Assembly: GCF_000718095.1 (NCBI RefSeq)
Contig: NZ_JOEI01000032.1
Coordinates: 57,969-121,968 of the forward strand
Length of the DNA: 64,000 bases
From: Streptomyces scopuliridis RB72
GTDB lineage: Bacteria; Actinomycetota; Actinomycetes; Streptomycetales; Streptomycetaceae
Direction: 5' to 3'
Each line of letters opens with the position of its first letter. Within the stretch, counting starts at the first letter, position 1. The translations under genes were made by a program, and so were the position numbers. Positions 51,560 through 59,481 of the stretch are shown here, piece by piece. Under the pieces are notes generated by a model. It saw only the letters and a list, made by a program, of their open reading frames with translations, had not been told where the DNA came from and did not search any database.

Positions 51560-52962
51560 TGAATGGCAGTCGACTCGCGCCGCGGCGTGAGCGGATCGGG
51601 GATGTGGTGACGCGGAACATTGGCGGCGTGCGGCTTGATGGCGCGATGGTGAATCAGTTCAAACCGTCTCGGGCCGGCCTGCTGGACGAGACGGACCGGG
51701 TGTTGCTGGAAAAGCGGCGGAAGGTCCTCGGGGACCTCTATCCGTTGTTCTACGACCATCCCGTGCACATCGTGCGGGCCGAGGGCTCCCGGATCTACGA
51801 CGCGCAGGGGCGCGAGTACCTCGATGTGTACAACAACGTGCCGAGCGTCGGCCACGCGAACAGGCGTGTCGCCGAAGCCGTGTTCGCGCAGATGACCACG
51901 ATGAACACGCACACGCGGTACTTGCAGGACGGAATCGTCCAGTACTCGCAGCGTTTCCTCGGGACCTTCCCCGGCCACCTCGACCACGTGATCTACACGA
52001 ACTCGGGTTCCGAGGCCAACGATCTGGGGATCCGGATCGCTCAGGGGGCTGCCCGGCGGACCGGCGTGATCGTCACCCGTAACGCCTACCACGGAACAAC
52101 TCAGCTCATGTCCGGTCTGTCGCCCGAGAACGGGTCGAAGATGCCGCTGAGTCCCTTCGTACGGCTCGTCGATCCGCCGGACGCATACCGGCTCGGCGCG
52201 GAGAACGCGGCCGCGGCCTTCGCGGCCGAAGTCGAGCGCGCCATCTGGGACCTGAAGCGCTACGGCATGGGGACCGCGGCACTGCTGATCGACTCGATCA
52301 TGTCGACCGACGGCATCTTCACCGACCCCGCGGGCCTGCTCGACCCCGCGTTTCGCGCTGTCAGGGAGGCCGGCGGATTCGTGATCGCCGATGAGGTCCA
52401 GCCCGGTATGGGACGTACTGGCGAACACATGTGGGGCTTCCAGCGTCATACGGCCGAGGTCGACATGGTCACGGGCGGCAAGCCCCTGGCGAACGGGATG
52501 CCGATGGGGTGCCTGGTACTCGGTAGTCACCTTTCCAACGCGTTTGCCTCGGAGAATCGTTACTTCAATACATTCGGTGGCAACCCCGCGACAATCGCCG
52601 CGGCCGACGCGGTGCTTTCGGAGATCGAGGACCGGGACCTCGTCGCCAACGCCGCACGCGTCGGCGGGCAGTTGCTCGACGGCCTCCGCGCCCTCGCGCA
52701 GAAGTTCCCTGTCATCGGAGACGTGCGCGGGGCCGGGCTGTTCGTGGGCGTGGAGATCGTCGCGGACTCCGTGACGAAGGAGCCGGACGGTGAGCTTGCT
52801 CACCTCCTCGTCAACTCGCTGCGCGAGGAGGGAGTGCTCATCTCCGCGGTGGGTCCGTGGGGACAGGTACTCAAAGTCCGCCCTCCCCTCGTCTTCACCG
52901 ATACCGACGCCGCCGCCTTCCTTCGGGTCTTCGAGGACGTACTTCAGTCAGTGAGCGAGTGA
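51559..52962 (+). CDS. Class-III PLP-dependent aminotransferase or phospho-lyase
   Basis: PLP enzyme of 467 aa: cofactor Gly-Ser loop IYTNSGSEANDLGIRIA, PLP-ring and Asp site VIADEVQPGMGRTGEHMWGF (D278), Schiff-base Lys308 in DMVTGGKPLANGMP. Class-III members close to this one include ethanolamine-phosphate and phosphohydroxylysine phospho-lyases, which remove phosphate and ammonia to give an aldehyde. The preceding kinase gene, overlapping by 1 nt (TGATG), supports that reading over simple transamination. The start at ATG 51559 is 3 nt after an in-frame GTG. Confidence 0.85.
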   Translation: MNGSRLAPRRERIGDVVTRNIGGVRLDGAMVNQFKPSRAGLLDETDRVLLEKRRKVLGDLYPLFYDHPVHIVRAEGSRIYDAQGREYLDVYNNVPSVGHANRRVAEAVFAQMTTMNTHTRYLQDGIVQYSQRFLGTFPGHLDHVIYTNSGSEANDLGIRIAQGAARRTGVIVTRNAYHGTTQLMSGLSPENGSKMPLSPFVRLVDPPDAYRLGAENAAAAFAAEVERAIWDLKRYGMGTAALLIDSIMSTDGIFTDPAGLLDPAFRAVREAGGFVIADEVQPGMGRTGEHMWGFQRHTAEVDMVTGGKPLANGMPMGCLVLGSHLSNAFASENRYFNTFGGNPATIAAADAVLSEIEDRDLVANAARVGGQLLDGLRALAQKFPVIGDVRGAGLFVGVEIVADSVTKEPDGELAHLLVNSLREEGVLISAVGPWGQVLKVRPPLVFTDTDAAAFLRVFEDVLQSVSE

Positions 52963-52971
52963 GGTGAAGAC

Positions 52972-53703
52972 ATGACAGAGGTTCTCTTGATAAGGGACCT
53001 GGGCAAGAGGTTCGGCGGCGTCACGGCGCTCCACAACGTGAATCTCAGCGTCGGCGAGGGCGAAATCGTCTCCCTGCTCGGCGACAACGGAGCGGGAAAG
53101 TCCACGCTCATGAACGTCATCTGTGGGGCCGTCCGCGCCGACGAGGGGTCGGTGACGGTCGACGGCGAGGAGCTGACGAGCCTCACCGACGCCAAGCGGC
53201 TCGGCGTCGGAGTCGTCTATCAGGACCTGGCGCTGGCGCCGCATCTGTCCGTGACCGAGAACCTGTTCCTCGGCAATGAACACACACACGGCTGGGGGAT
53301 ACGGCGGCTCAACCGCAAGCGCATGGCCAAGGAGGCGCGTGACGCCATCGAGGCGCTCGGGATCAGCACCCTGCGCGATGTCCGGCTCCCGGTGGGGCGG
53401 CTCTCGGGTGGACAGCGGCAGGTTCTCGCGGTGGCCCGGGCCATGAACTGGGCCAAGAGGGTCATCCTCCTCGATGAGCCCACGGCGGCGCTCGGGCCGA
53501 AACAGGTCGGCATCGTCCTCGACTCGATCCGGAAGGCCGCGGATCAGGGAATCGGCGTGATCCTCGTGTCGCACGACATCCCGAACGTGCTCAAGCTCTC
53601 CCACCGCATCGTGATTTTGCGGCACGGAACGGTCATCGAGGACGTCCGCCCGGACGGACGAACCGTCGCGGAAGTGGTCACGAAGATGGTCGGCGATGAG
53701 TGA
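52972..53703 (+). CDS. Sugar-type ABC transporter ATP-binding protein
   Basis: Single-domain ATPase of 243 aa of the RbsA/FrcA class: FGGVTALHNVNLSVGEGEIV, Walker A LGDNGAGKSTLMNVICG, VGVVYQDLALAPHLSVTENL, signature RLSGGQRQVLAVARAM, Walker B VILLDEPTAALG and VILVSHDIPNV. RbsA has two such domains; this half-size form works as a homodimer, as in fructose/pentose importers. Nine nt separate it from the PLP-enzyme gene, and its end overlaps the permease start (ATGA). Confidence 0.92.
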   Translation: MTEVLLIRDLGKRFGGVTALHNVNLSVGEGEIVSLLGDNGAGKSTLMNVICGAVRADEGSVTVDGEELTSLTDAKRLGVGVVYQDLALAPHLSVTENLFLGNEHTHGWGIRRLNRKRMAKEARDAIEALGISTLRDVRLPVGRLSGGQRQVLAVARAMNWAKRVILLDEPTAALGPKQVGIVLDSIRKAADQGIGVILVSHDIPNVLKLSHRIVILRHGTVIEDVRPDGRTVAEVVTKMVGDE

Positions 53704-54781
53704 GACAGGGAGGACCGGCATGGAGACGACGCAGACGAAGCCAGTGGTAACAGCGGGGCCCAAGGAGACAGGAAAAGCGTCAGGTGCGGGGAAGCCGGCT
53801 GCCGCGCGGGGGCGCCGGCTGTCCGTTACTTCGCTGCTCGGCAACCGGGTGGCGCAGGTCCTGACCGTTGAGATCGCCCTCATCATCATGTTCGGTTTCC
53901 TCAGCGGCGGTACGGCCTTCTTCAGTGACACGAACGTGCGGAACATGATCCTCACGGCGGCTCAGGTCGTGCTTCTCGGTGTGGCGCAGGCGATCTTGAT
54001 GTCGGCCGGGCAGATCGACATCTCGCAGGGCGCCGTGGTGATCCTCTCGTCCGTCTTCGGCGGGAAGGTCATGATCGCGATGTCCGGGTCCGCCCCGGAA
54101 GCCGTCGCGATCACCGTCGGCCTGCTGGTCTGTGTCGTCACCGGGATCACCGTCGGCCTCATAAACGGATTCCTGGTGGGAAGGATGGGCATCAATTCGC
54201 TCGTCGCCACCCTCGGCATGCTCTCCGTCGCCAGTGGCGTCGCCGCGGTGGTCACCAAGGGAACCAACATCTTCGGCCTCCCTTCCGGACTCCAGTCGGG
54301 ATTCGGGTTCGCGCAGATCGCCGGCATCCCCGCGCCGACCCTGCTCATGGCGGTCGTCGTGGGTGTCATCTGGTACTTCTACCGGCGTACTTCGTGGGGC
54401 ACCCATGTGCTGGCGGTCGGATCCAACCGGCTCGCAGCCTCGCGGGTCGGCATCCCTACCGCGAGGAAGATCGCCGGGGTCTTCGTCCTCTCGGCTTTCG
54501 TGTGCGGGATCAGCGGCTTCATCGACCTCGCCCGATACTCCACGACGGACATATCGGGCCACACCAACGACGCCATGGCGTCCATCGCCGGAGCGCTGAT
54601 CGGCGGAACGAGCCTGACCGGAGGAGGCATCAGCTTCGTGGGGACCATCGCGGGTTCCCTGCTGGCGATCATCCTGCAGTCCGGCTTGGTGATCATCAAC
54701 CTATCCCCCTTCTACCAGACCATCGCCGTCGGTGTGCTGCTCATCATCGCGGTGAGTCTGGACAAGCTCCGGCGAAGGTAA
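53696..54781 (+). CDS. Sugar-type ABC transporter permease (RbsC-like)
   Basis: Integral membrane permease of 361 aa with a Lys/Ala-rich N-terminal tail of about 45 residues and 8-10 transmembrane helices. RbsC family marks: MSAGQIDISQGAVVILSSVF, GLINGFLVGRMGINSLVATL, GTHVLAVGSNRLAASRVGIP and GGTSLTGGGISFVGTIAGSL. It imports a sugar or sugar-like polar compound together with the ATPase and lipoprotein of this operon. The ATG overlaps the ATPase stop. Confidence 0.92.
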   Translation: MSETGRTGMETTQTKPVVTAGPKETGKASGAGKPAAARGRRLSVTSLLGNRVAQVLTVEIALIIMFGFLSGGTAFFSDTNVRNMILTAAQVVLLGVAQAILMSAGQIDISQGAVVILSSVFGGKVMIAMSGSAPEAVAITVGLLVCVVTGITVGLINGFLVGRMGINSLVATLGMLSVASGVAAVVTKGTNIFGLPSGLQSGFGFAQIAGIPAPTLLMAVVVGVIWYFYRRTSWGTHVLAVGSNRLAASRVGIPTARKIAGVFVLSAFVCGISGFIDLARYSTTDISGHTNDAMASIAGALIGGTSLTGGGISFVGTIAGSLLAIILQSGLVIINLSPFYQTIAVGVLLIIAVSLDKLRRR

Positions 54782-54822
54782 TTCGTCCACATTCTGCTGA
54801 CATCACATGAATCAAGGAGTGA

Positions 54823-55827
54823 ATGATGTTCGGAAGACGCAATTCCGGTATGGCCATAGGGGCCCTCGCGGCAGTCGGGCTGCTTGTCTCAGGATGTTCG
54901 AGCTCGGGCACGGCGGACTCCTCGTCCACTTCGGGCGGCAAGAAGACCATCGCGTTCGTTACCCCGCAGAACACGAACCCGTACTACGGGACCATGAAAT
55001 GCGGCGCCCAGGACGCGGCGAAGAAGAACGACGTCAACCTGCTCTGGCAGGGCACCGCCAGCACGGAGACCGCTGACGAGATGAACGTCCTGAACTCCGT
55101 CATGGCGAAGAAGCCCGACGGCATGTCCATGACCGTGTGGGACAACACCGCGTTCAACGCCGTCGCGCACCAGTACATGGCCGGCGGCGCTCCGCTCGTC
55201 ACAGCGGATTCGCTGCTCTCGGACAACAGCATGCTGCAGAGCATCCGTACCGACAGCTTCGGCTCTTCGCGCGACGCGGCCAAGGACCTGACGAAGAACA
55301 TCACCGGTGGAAGTGTCCTGATCCTGACGGACAAGCCCGGCAACCAGATCCAGATGGCTCGCGCCAACGGCTTCAAGGAGGGCCTGAAGTCCAACGGTTC
55401 CCTGAAGACGCTGGACATCCAGTACGTCGGCTCCGACTCGGCGAAGGCGTCGTCCACCGTGTCGTCGGCGCTGGCGGCGAACCCGGGCATCAAGCTCGTC
55501 TTCACCACGAACGACGCGGCGGGCACCGGCGCGTCCAACGCGCTTCGCGCCGCGAAGCAGACGGGTAAGACCACGCTCGTCGGCTACGACACCGAGCCGG
55601 CCCAGGTGGATCAGCTGCGCAAGGGCGAATACCAGGCCCTGATAGCGCAGAGCCCGTACCAGATGGGCTACGACGCGGTGAGCCTCCTCGCCGACGTGCT
55701 GAGCGGGAAGACGAAGAAGTCCGACGTCACCGAGAAGACGAAGTACACCCCGTGGTACATCGTCACGAAGGCCAATGTCGACACTGCGAAGGCGCAGTCG
55801 TTCGTCTACAAGAATCAGTGCAACTAG
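54823..55827 (+). CDS. Sugar-type ABC substrate-binding lipoprotein (Peripla_BP_4)
   Basis: Binding protein of 334 aa. Lipobox LLVSGCSSSG (Cys at about residue 25) then IAFVTPQNTNPYYGTMKCGA, QGTASTETADEMNVLNSVMA, GGSVLILTDKPGNQIQMARA, KLVFTTNDAAGTGASNALRA and TLVGYDTEPAQVDQLRKGEY. This is the ribose/autoinducer-2-type fold, which binds polyhydroxy or amino-polyol ligands. ATGATG at 54823 follows AAGGAG. The ligand presumably enters the kinase/phospho-lyase and amidase steps encoded on either side. Confidence 0.92.
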   Translation: MMFGRRNSGMAIGALAAVGLLVSGCSSSGTADSSSTSGGKKTIAFVTPQNTNPYYGTMKCGAQDAAKKNDVNLLWQGTASTETADEMNVLNSVMAKKPDGMSMTVWDNTAFNAVAHQYMAGGAPLVTADSLLSDNSMLQSIRTDSFGSSRDAAKDLTKNITGGSVLILTDKPGNQIQMARANGFKEGLKSNGSLKTLDIQYVGSDSAKASSTVSSALAANPGIKLVFTTNDAAGTGASNALRAAKQTGKTTLVGYDTEPAQVDQLRKGEYQALIAQSPYQMGYDAVSLLADVLSGKTKKSDVTEKTKYTPWYIVTKANVDTAKAQSFVYKNQCN

Positions 55828-55832
55828 TGCGG

Positions 55833-55859
55833 GTGCGGGGCACTTCACGTGCCCCGCAC
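55833..55859 (+). terminator. Intra-operon hairpin
   Basis: GTGCGGGGCAC-TTCAC-GTGCCCCGCAC, a perfect 11-bp stem 6 nt after the binding-protein stop and 43 nt before the amidase start. It has no T-run, so it may be a partial attenuator or an mRNA stabiliser that keeps transporter expression higher than that of the amidases. Confidence 0.55.
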
Positions 55860-55902
55860 GCTCGGCCGAAAGGCCCCACCGATCTCGGTGGAAGGAGGAG
55901 AT

Positions 55903-58023
55903 GTGTCCGGGAACAGCCAGGGTCACGGGCAGTGGACGATCGGCGGTCTGCGTCATGAACTCGACAGCGGGGAGCTGACCGTCATGGCGATCGCGACGGT
56001 CTGCGTCGAGCGGATCGCCGAGCTGGACCGGCGCGGGCCCGCGCTGAACTCCGTTCCCGTGCTCAATCCGCGCCTCTTCGAGGAGGCCCTCGTACTGGAT
56101 CGCGAGCTCGCGCGCGGAGAGCCGAGGGGTCCGTTGCACGGTATTCCGTTCACGGTCAAGGACAGCTTCGTTGTCGAGGGAATGCCGATGGCGGCGGGGT
56201 CGCCCGCCTTCGCCGGGCTGACGGCTTCACGCGACGCGTTCGTCGTGGAGACGCTGCGACGCGCGGGTGCCCTGCTCATCGGTAAGACGAACATGCCGCC
56301 GATGGCGATCGGCGGCGGGCAGGCAGGGGTGTACGGCAGGACGGTGAGTCCGTTCAACCCCGAGTACCTGGCGGCCGCCTGGCACTCGGGATCATCGATC
56401 GGCTCCGCAGTGTCCGTCGCGGCAGGGCTGTGCGCGTTCGGTATCGGCGAGGAGACCGTCTCCTCCGGACGGTCGCCGGCGTCGAACAACGGCCTGGTGG
56501 CGTTCACCCCCTCCTGGGGGCTGGTGTCGAGCCGGGGCAACTGGCCCCTGCATCCTCTGCGTGACGTCGTGGTTCCCCATGTGCGCACGACGGCCGACCT
56601 GATGAGCCTCCTCGATGTCATCGCGACCGACGACGGCCACGACCTCTGGAGACGGCAGCGCGGCGCCGCGGTGCCGTCCGCCGTCGACGTGCTGGGAGAG
56701 CCGGACGCGCGTGCGCTCCGTCCCGGCGCGCTCCGTGGTCTTCGGGTCGCCGTCCCCGCCCTGTACGTCGGCGAGCGGCTCGACGGCGTCGAGCCGCTGC
56801 CGATCCGCCGCTCGATCCTGGAGCTGTGGAATCGTGCCGAGGCAGTGCTGCGCGGCCTGGGCGCCAGTGTCAGGCGCGTCCGGTTCCCCGTGGTCGAGCA
56901 CTACGAGGGCCGCCGTCACGACACTCCCGGCCTGGTCGCACTCGGCTATCTCCCCGCGGACTGGGACGCCTTCGAGCTGAGTGAGCTCGTCTCCCACGGG
57001 TGGTCGGCATTCCTCGCGGAGAATGCCCTTGGCGCACCCTCCCTGCGGGACTTCTCGCCCTATCAGCTGCGCCCCGACGCGCCAGGCAGTGTCGATGCGC
57101 GCCTCGGCGCGACCGTTCACCCGGGGCGAGACACCTTCGACTACGCGGAGGTCACACGGTCGCCCGACGCCGGCGCCCTCGCGTCCGTAGCGGTCAAGGA
57201 CCGTCTCGACACAGTGATCCGCGGACTCGTCTCCGCGCGTCACGACCTGTTCGAGGCATGGATGGACGCCGAAGGCATCGATGTTGTCGCCTTTCCGGCC
57301 AACGGCAACATCGGTGCCTGGGACGCGGACATCAACGAGTCGTCGGCGGCCATCGCCTGGCAGGACGGCGCGGTGTTCTCGACGATGAACCATGTCATGC
57401 GGCGGCTCGGGATCCCGAGCGTCACGACTCCGATGGGCGTCATGGCCGACACGCGGATGCCGGTCGGCATCACCTTCTGCGGCCGGGCCTACTCCGATCC
57501 GGACCTCATCCGCATCGCCCACGACTACGAGCGGGCCGCCGCCGTTACCTGTGTCCCCGGCATTCCCGCGCCCGCCCACCTGGCACCGCGCCGTACACGA
57601 CGGGACGCAACCCACGCGAGCGGGGAAAGCCGCTCGCTCATGCCGCCGGAGGTCACACTCCAGGCGAGCGCCCGGGTCGACGACACGGGCGACGTCCTCG
57701 TCACCGTCCGCGCCGAAGTGTCCGCCGGTGCCGAATCCAGCGGCACCGTCCGCATCGTCGGCCGGCTCAAGGTCGACGCCTCCACGATCACCGTCACCGG
57801 TCCGGTGACCGAGGCGACCGTGCGCATCGAGGCGGCCGTCCGCCGTGCCAGAAACCTCACCCGCAGCCTCGTGCACCTGGTACTCGACGCGCCGGACGGC
57901 GGCGTGTGGTGGTCGAGTTGCGCCGAGGTCCCCTTCGTCCGCTCCAACCCGCTGGCGGTCCCGACCGCTGCCCCACACCAAGAGGAAACCTGGCATGAAC
58001 ACGATGACAGTCGCCGCCGGTGA
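55903..58023 (+). CDS. Amidase-signature hydrolase with C-terminal beta domain
   Basis: Amidase-signature protein of 706 aa, longer than usual (about 470-500). Catalytic Lys86 in GIPFTVKDSF, cis-Ser region SGSSIGSAVSVAAGL (S164/S165), and nucleophile Ser188 in GEETVSSGRSPA, where the common DTGGS is replaced by ETVSS. About 115 residues after residue 590 form a beta-rich domain (VTLQASARVDDTGDVLVTVR, RIEAAVRRARNLTRSL, WWSSCAEVPFVRSNP). GTG 55903 directly follows AAGGAGGAG. Its 3' end overlaps the next amidase by 29 nt. The substrate is probably an amide derived from the imported compound. Confidence 0.83.
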   Translation: MSGNSQGHGQWTIGGLRHELDSGELTVMAIATVCVERIAELDRRGPALNSVPVLNPRLFEEALVLDRELARGEPRGPLHGIPFTVKDSFVVEGMPMAAGSPAFAGLTASRDAFVVETLRRAGALLIGKTNMPPMAIGGGQAGVYGRTVSPFNPEYLAAAWHSGSSIGSAVSVAAGLCAFGIGEETVSSGRSPASNNGLVAFTPSWGLVSSRGNWPLHPLRDVVVPHVRTTADLMSLLDVIATDDGHDLWRRQRGAAVPSAVDVLGEPDARALRPGALRGLRVAVPALYVGERLDGVEPLPIRRSILELWNRAEAVLRGLGASVRRVRFPVVEHYEGRRHDTPGLVALGYLPADWDAFELSELVSHGWSAFLAENALGAPSLRDFSPYQLRPDAPGSVDARLGATVHPGRDTFDYAEVTRSPDAGALASVAVKDRLDTVIRGLVSARHDLFEAWMDAEGIDVVAFPANGNIGAWDADINESSAAIAWQDGAVFSTMNHVMRRLGIPSVTTPMGVMADTRMPVGITFCGRAYSDPDLIRIAHDYERAAAVTCVPGIPAPAHLAPRRTRRDATHASGESRSLMPPEVTLQASARVDDTGDVLVTVRAEVSAGAESSGTVRIVGRLKVDASTITVTGPVTEATVRIEAAVRRARNLTRSLVHLVLDAPDGGVWWSSCAEVPFVRSNPLAVPTAAPHQEETWHEHDDSRRR

Positions 58024-59464
58024 CACGTCTCTTCCCCTGTACTGGTGGTCCGCGACGGACCTGCGTGATGCCATGGCGAGCGGCGAACTGACCGCCGTCG
58101 AGGTCATGGAGGCGCACCTGGACCGTATCGAGGCGGTGAACCCGCGGATCAATGTGATCGTCTCGCAGTTCCCTCGCGACGTGCTCCTCAAGCGTGCCGC
58201 CGAGGCGGACGTCGCCCGGCTCGACGGCCGGCCGTGCGGGATCCTGCACGGGCTGCCGGTCGCGGTCAAGGACCTTCTCGATGTCGAAGGACTGCCCACG
58301 ACACGCGGTTCGAAGGCCTACGCGGGCCGGGGACCGGCATCGGCCGACTCCCCGGCCGTCCAGCGCATGAAGGCCGAAGGCGCCATCGTGGTCGGCAAAA
58401 CCAACACTCCCGAGTTCGGCGTCGGCACGCTCACCTTCAACGACGTCTTCGGAGTGACGCGAAACCCCTACGACCTCTCGCGGCACGCCGGCGGCTCAAG
58501 CGGCGCCGCCGCGGCGCTGGCGAGCGGCATGGTCCCCCTCGCGGACGGTTCGGACTCAGGCGGCAGCCTCCGCTACCCGTCGTCGTTCTGCAACACGATC
58601 GGCCTCCGGACGACAGCCGGCCGTATTGTCGCGGATCCCGGCCCTGCGGCCTGGTCACCGCACAGCGTCCTCGGTCCCATGGCACGTAACTCCCGCGACG
58701 CCGCTCTCCTGCTCGCGGCGATGTCCGGCGAAGGGCCGGAAAGCCCAGTGGCGTGGGGACGTGAACGTACGGCGCCGATCGCCGCCGCTGAATCGGCCGG
58801 ACTCGCCGGACTCCGGCTCGCCTGGAGCGACGACCTCGGCGGACTCCCGGTGTCCCAGGAGGTGCGGAACGTTCTCAAGAGGACGCGCAAGACCCTCGAA
58901 GGGCTTGACTGCGAGGTGGTCGACGTCGACGTCGACTTCTCCGGCGCCGAGGAGTGCTGGCAGATCATCGAGATGTTCGGCTTCTTCATGCTCGGCGGCG
59001 AGGACGCGTTGACGCGCCCCGAGAACTACAGCGAGGACTTCGCCCGCAATGTGCGTGAGGGCGCTGCCCTCACACCGGCCGATCTCGCACGCGCGCTTCA
59101 AGCGCGGTACGACTTCTTCCACATGATGGCCGAGGCGCTCAAGGGCTTCGACGGACTTGTCGCACCCGCCACACCAGTACCGGCTCCCGAGGCCGAGTCG
59201 AGGTGGGTCCAGGAGATCGACGGTGTCACGTTCGGGCGCTACTTCGAGTGGCAGCGACTGGCCAACCGCCTGACCATGACTAGCCACCCCGTACTCGTCA
59301 CGGGCGCCGGCTTCACCGCCGACGGGCTTCCCGTAGGAATGCAGATCACCGGTCGCATGGGGCGTGAGGAGGATCTGCTCACCGTCGGCGACCGCATCGA
59401 ACAGGCGACGGGCTGGAACGCGGTGCGTCCTGCGCTCGGAGAAACGATCGCGGCGCTCCGGTAA
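57995..59464 (+). CDS. Amidase-signature hydrolase (second)
   Basis: Canonical amidase of 489 aa: Lys92 in GLPVAVKDLLDVEGLPTTRG, HAGGSSGAAAALASGM (S168/S169) and nucleophile Ser191 in DGSDSGGSLRYPSSF. The C-terminus VLVTGAGFTADGLPVGMQIT and the YFEWQRLANRLTMTSHPVL segment are typical. It hydrolyses a small amide, releasing ammonia or an amine. ATG 57995 follows AGAGGAAACC and overlaps the first amidase gene. Three amidases in a row imply successive or parallel amide cleavages. Confidence 0.87.
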   Translation: MNTMTVAAGDTSLPLYWWSATDLRDAMASGELTAVEVMEAHLDRIEAVNPRINVIVSQFPRDVLLKRAAEADVARLDGRPCGILHGLPVAVKDLLDVEGLPTTRGSKAYAGRGPASADSPAVQRMKAEGAIVVGKTNTPEFGVGTLTFNDVFGVTRNPYDLSRHAGGSSGAAAALASGMVPLADGSDSGGSLRYPSSFCNTIGLRTTAGRIVADPGPAAWSPHSVLGPMARNSRDAALLLAAMSGEGPESPVAWGRERTAPIAAAESAGLAGLRLAWSDDLGGLPVSQEVRNVLKRTRKTLEGLDCEVVDVDVDFSGAEECWQIIEMFGFFMLGGEDALTRPENYSEDFARNVREGAALTPADLARALQARYDFFHMMAEALKGFDGLVAPATPVPAPEAESRWVQEIDGVTFGRYFEWQRLANRLTMTSHPVLVTGAGFTADGLPVGMQITGRMGREEDLLTVGDRIEQATGWNAVRPALGETIAALR

Positions 59465-59481
59465 AGGCGAGGCACGCTCAC

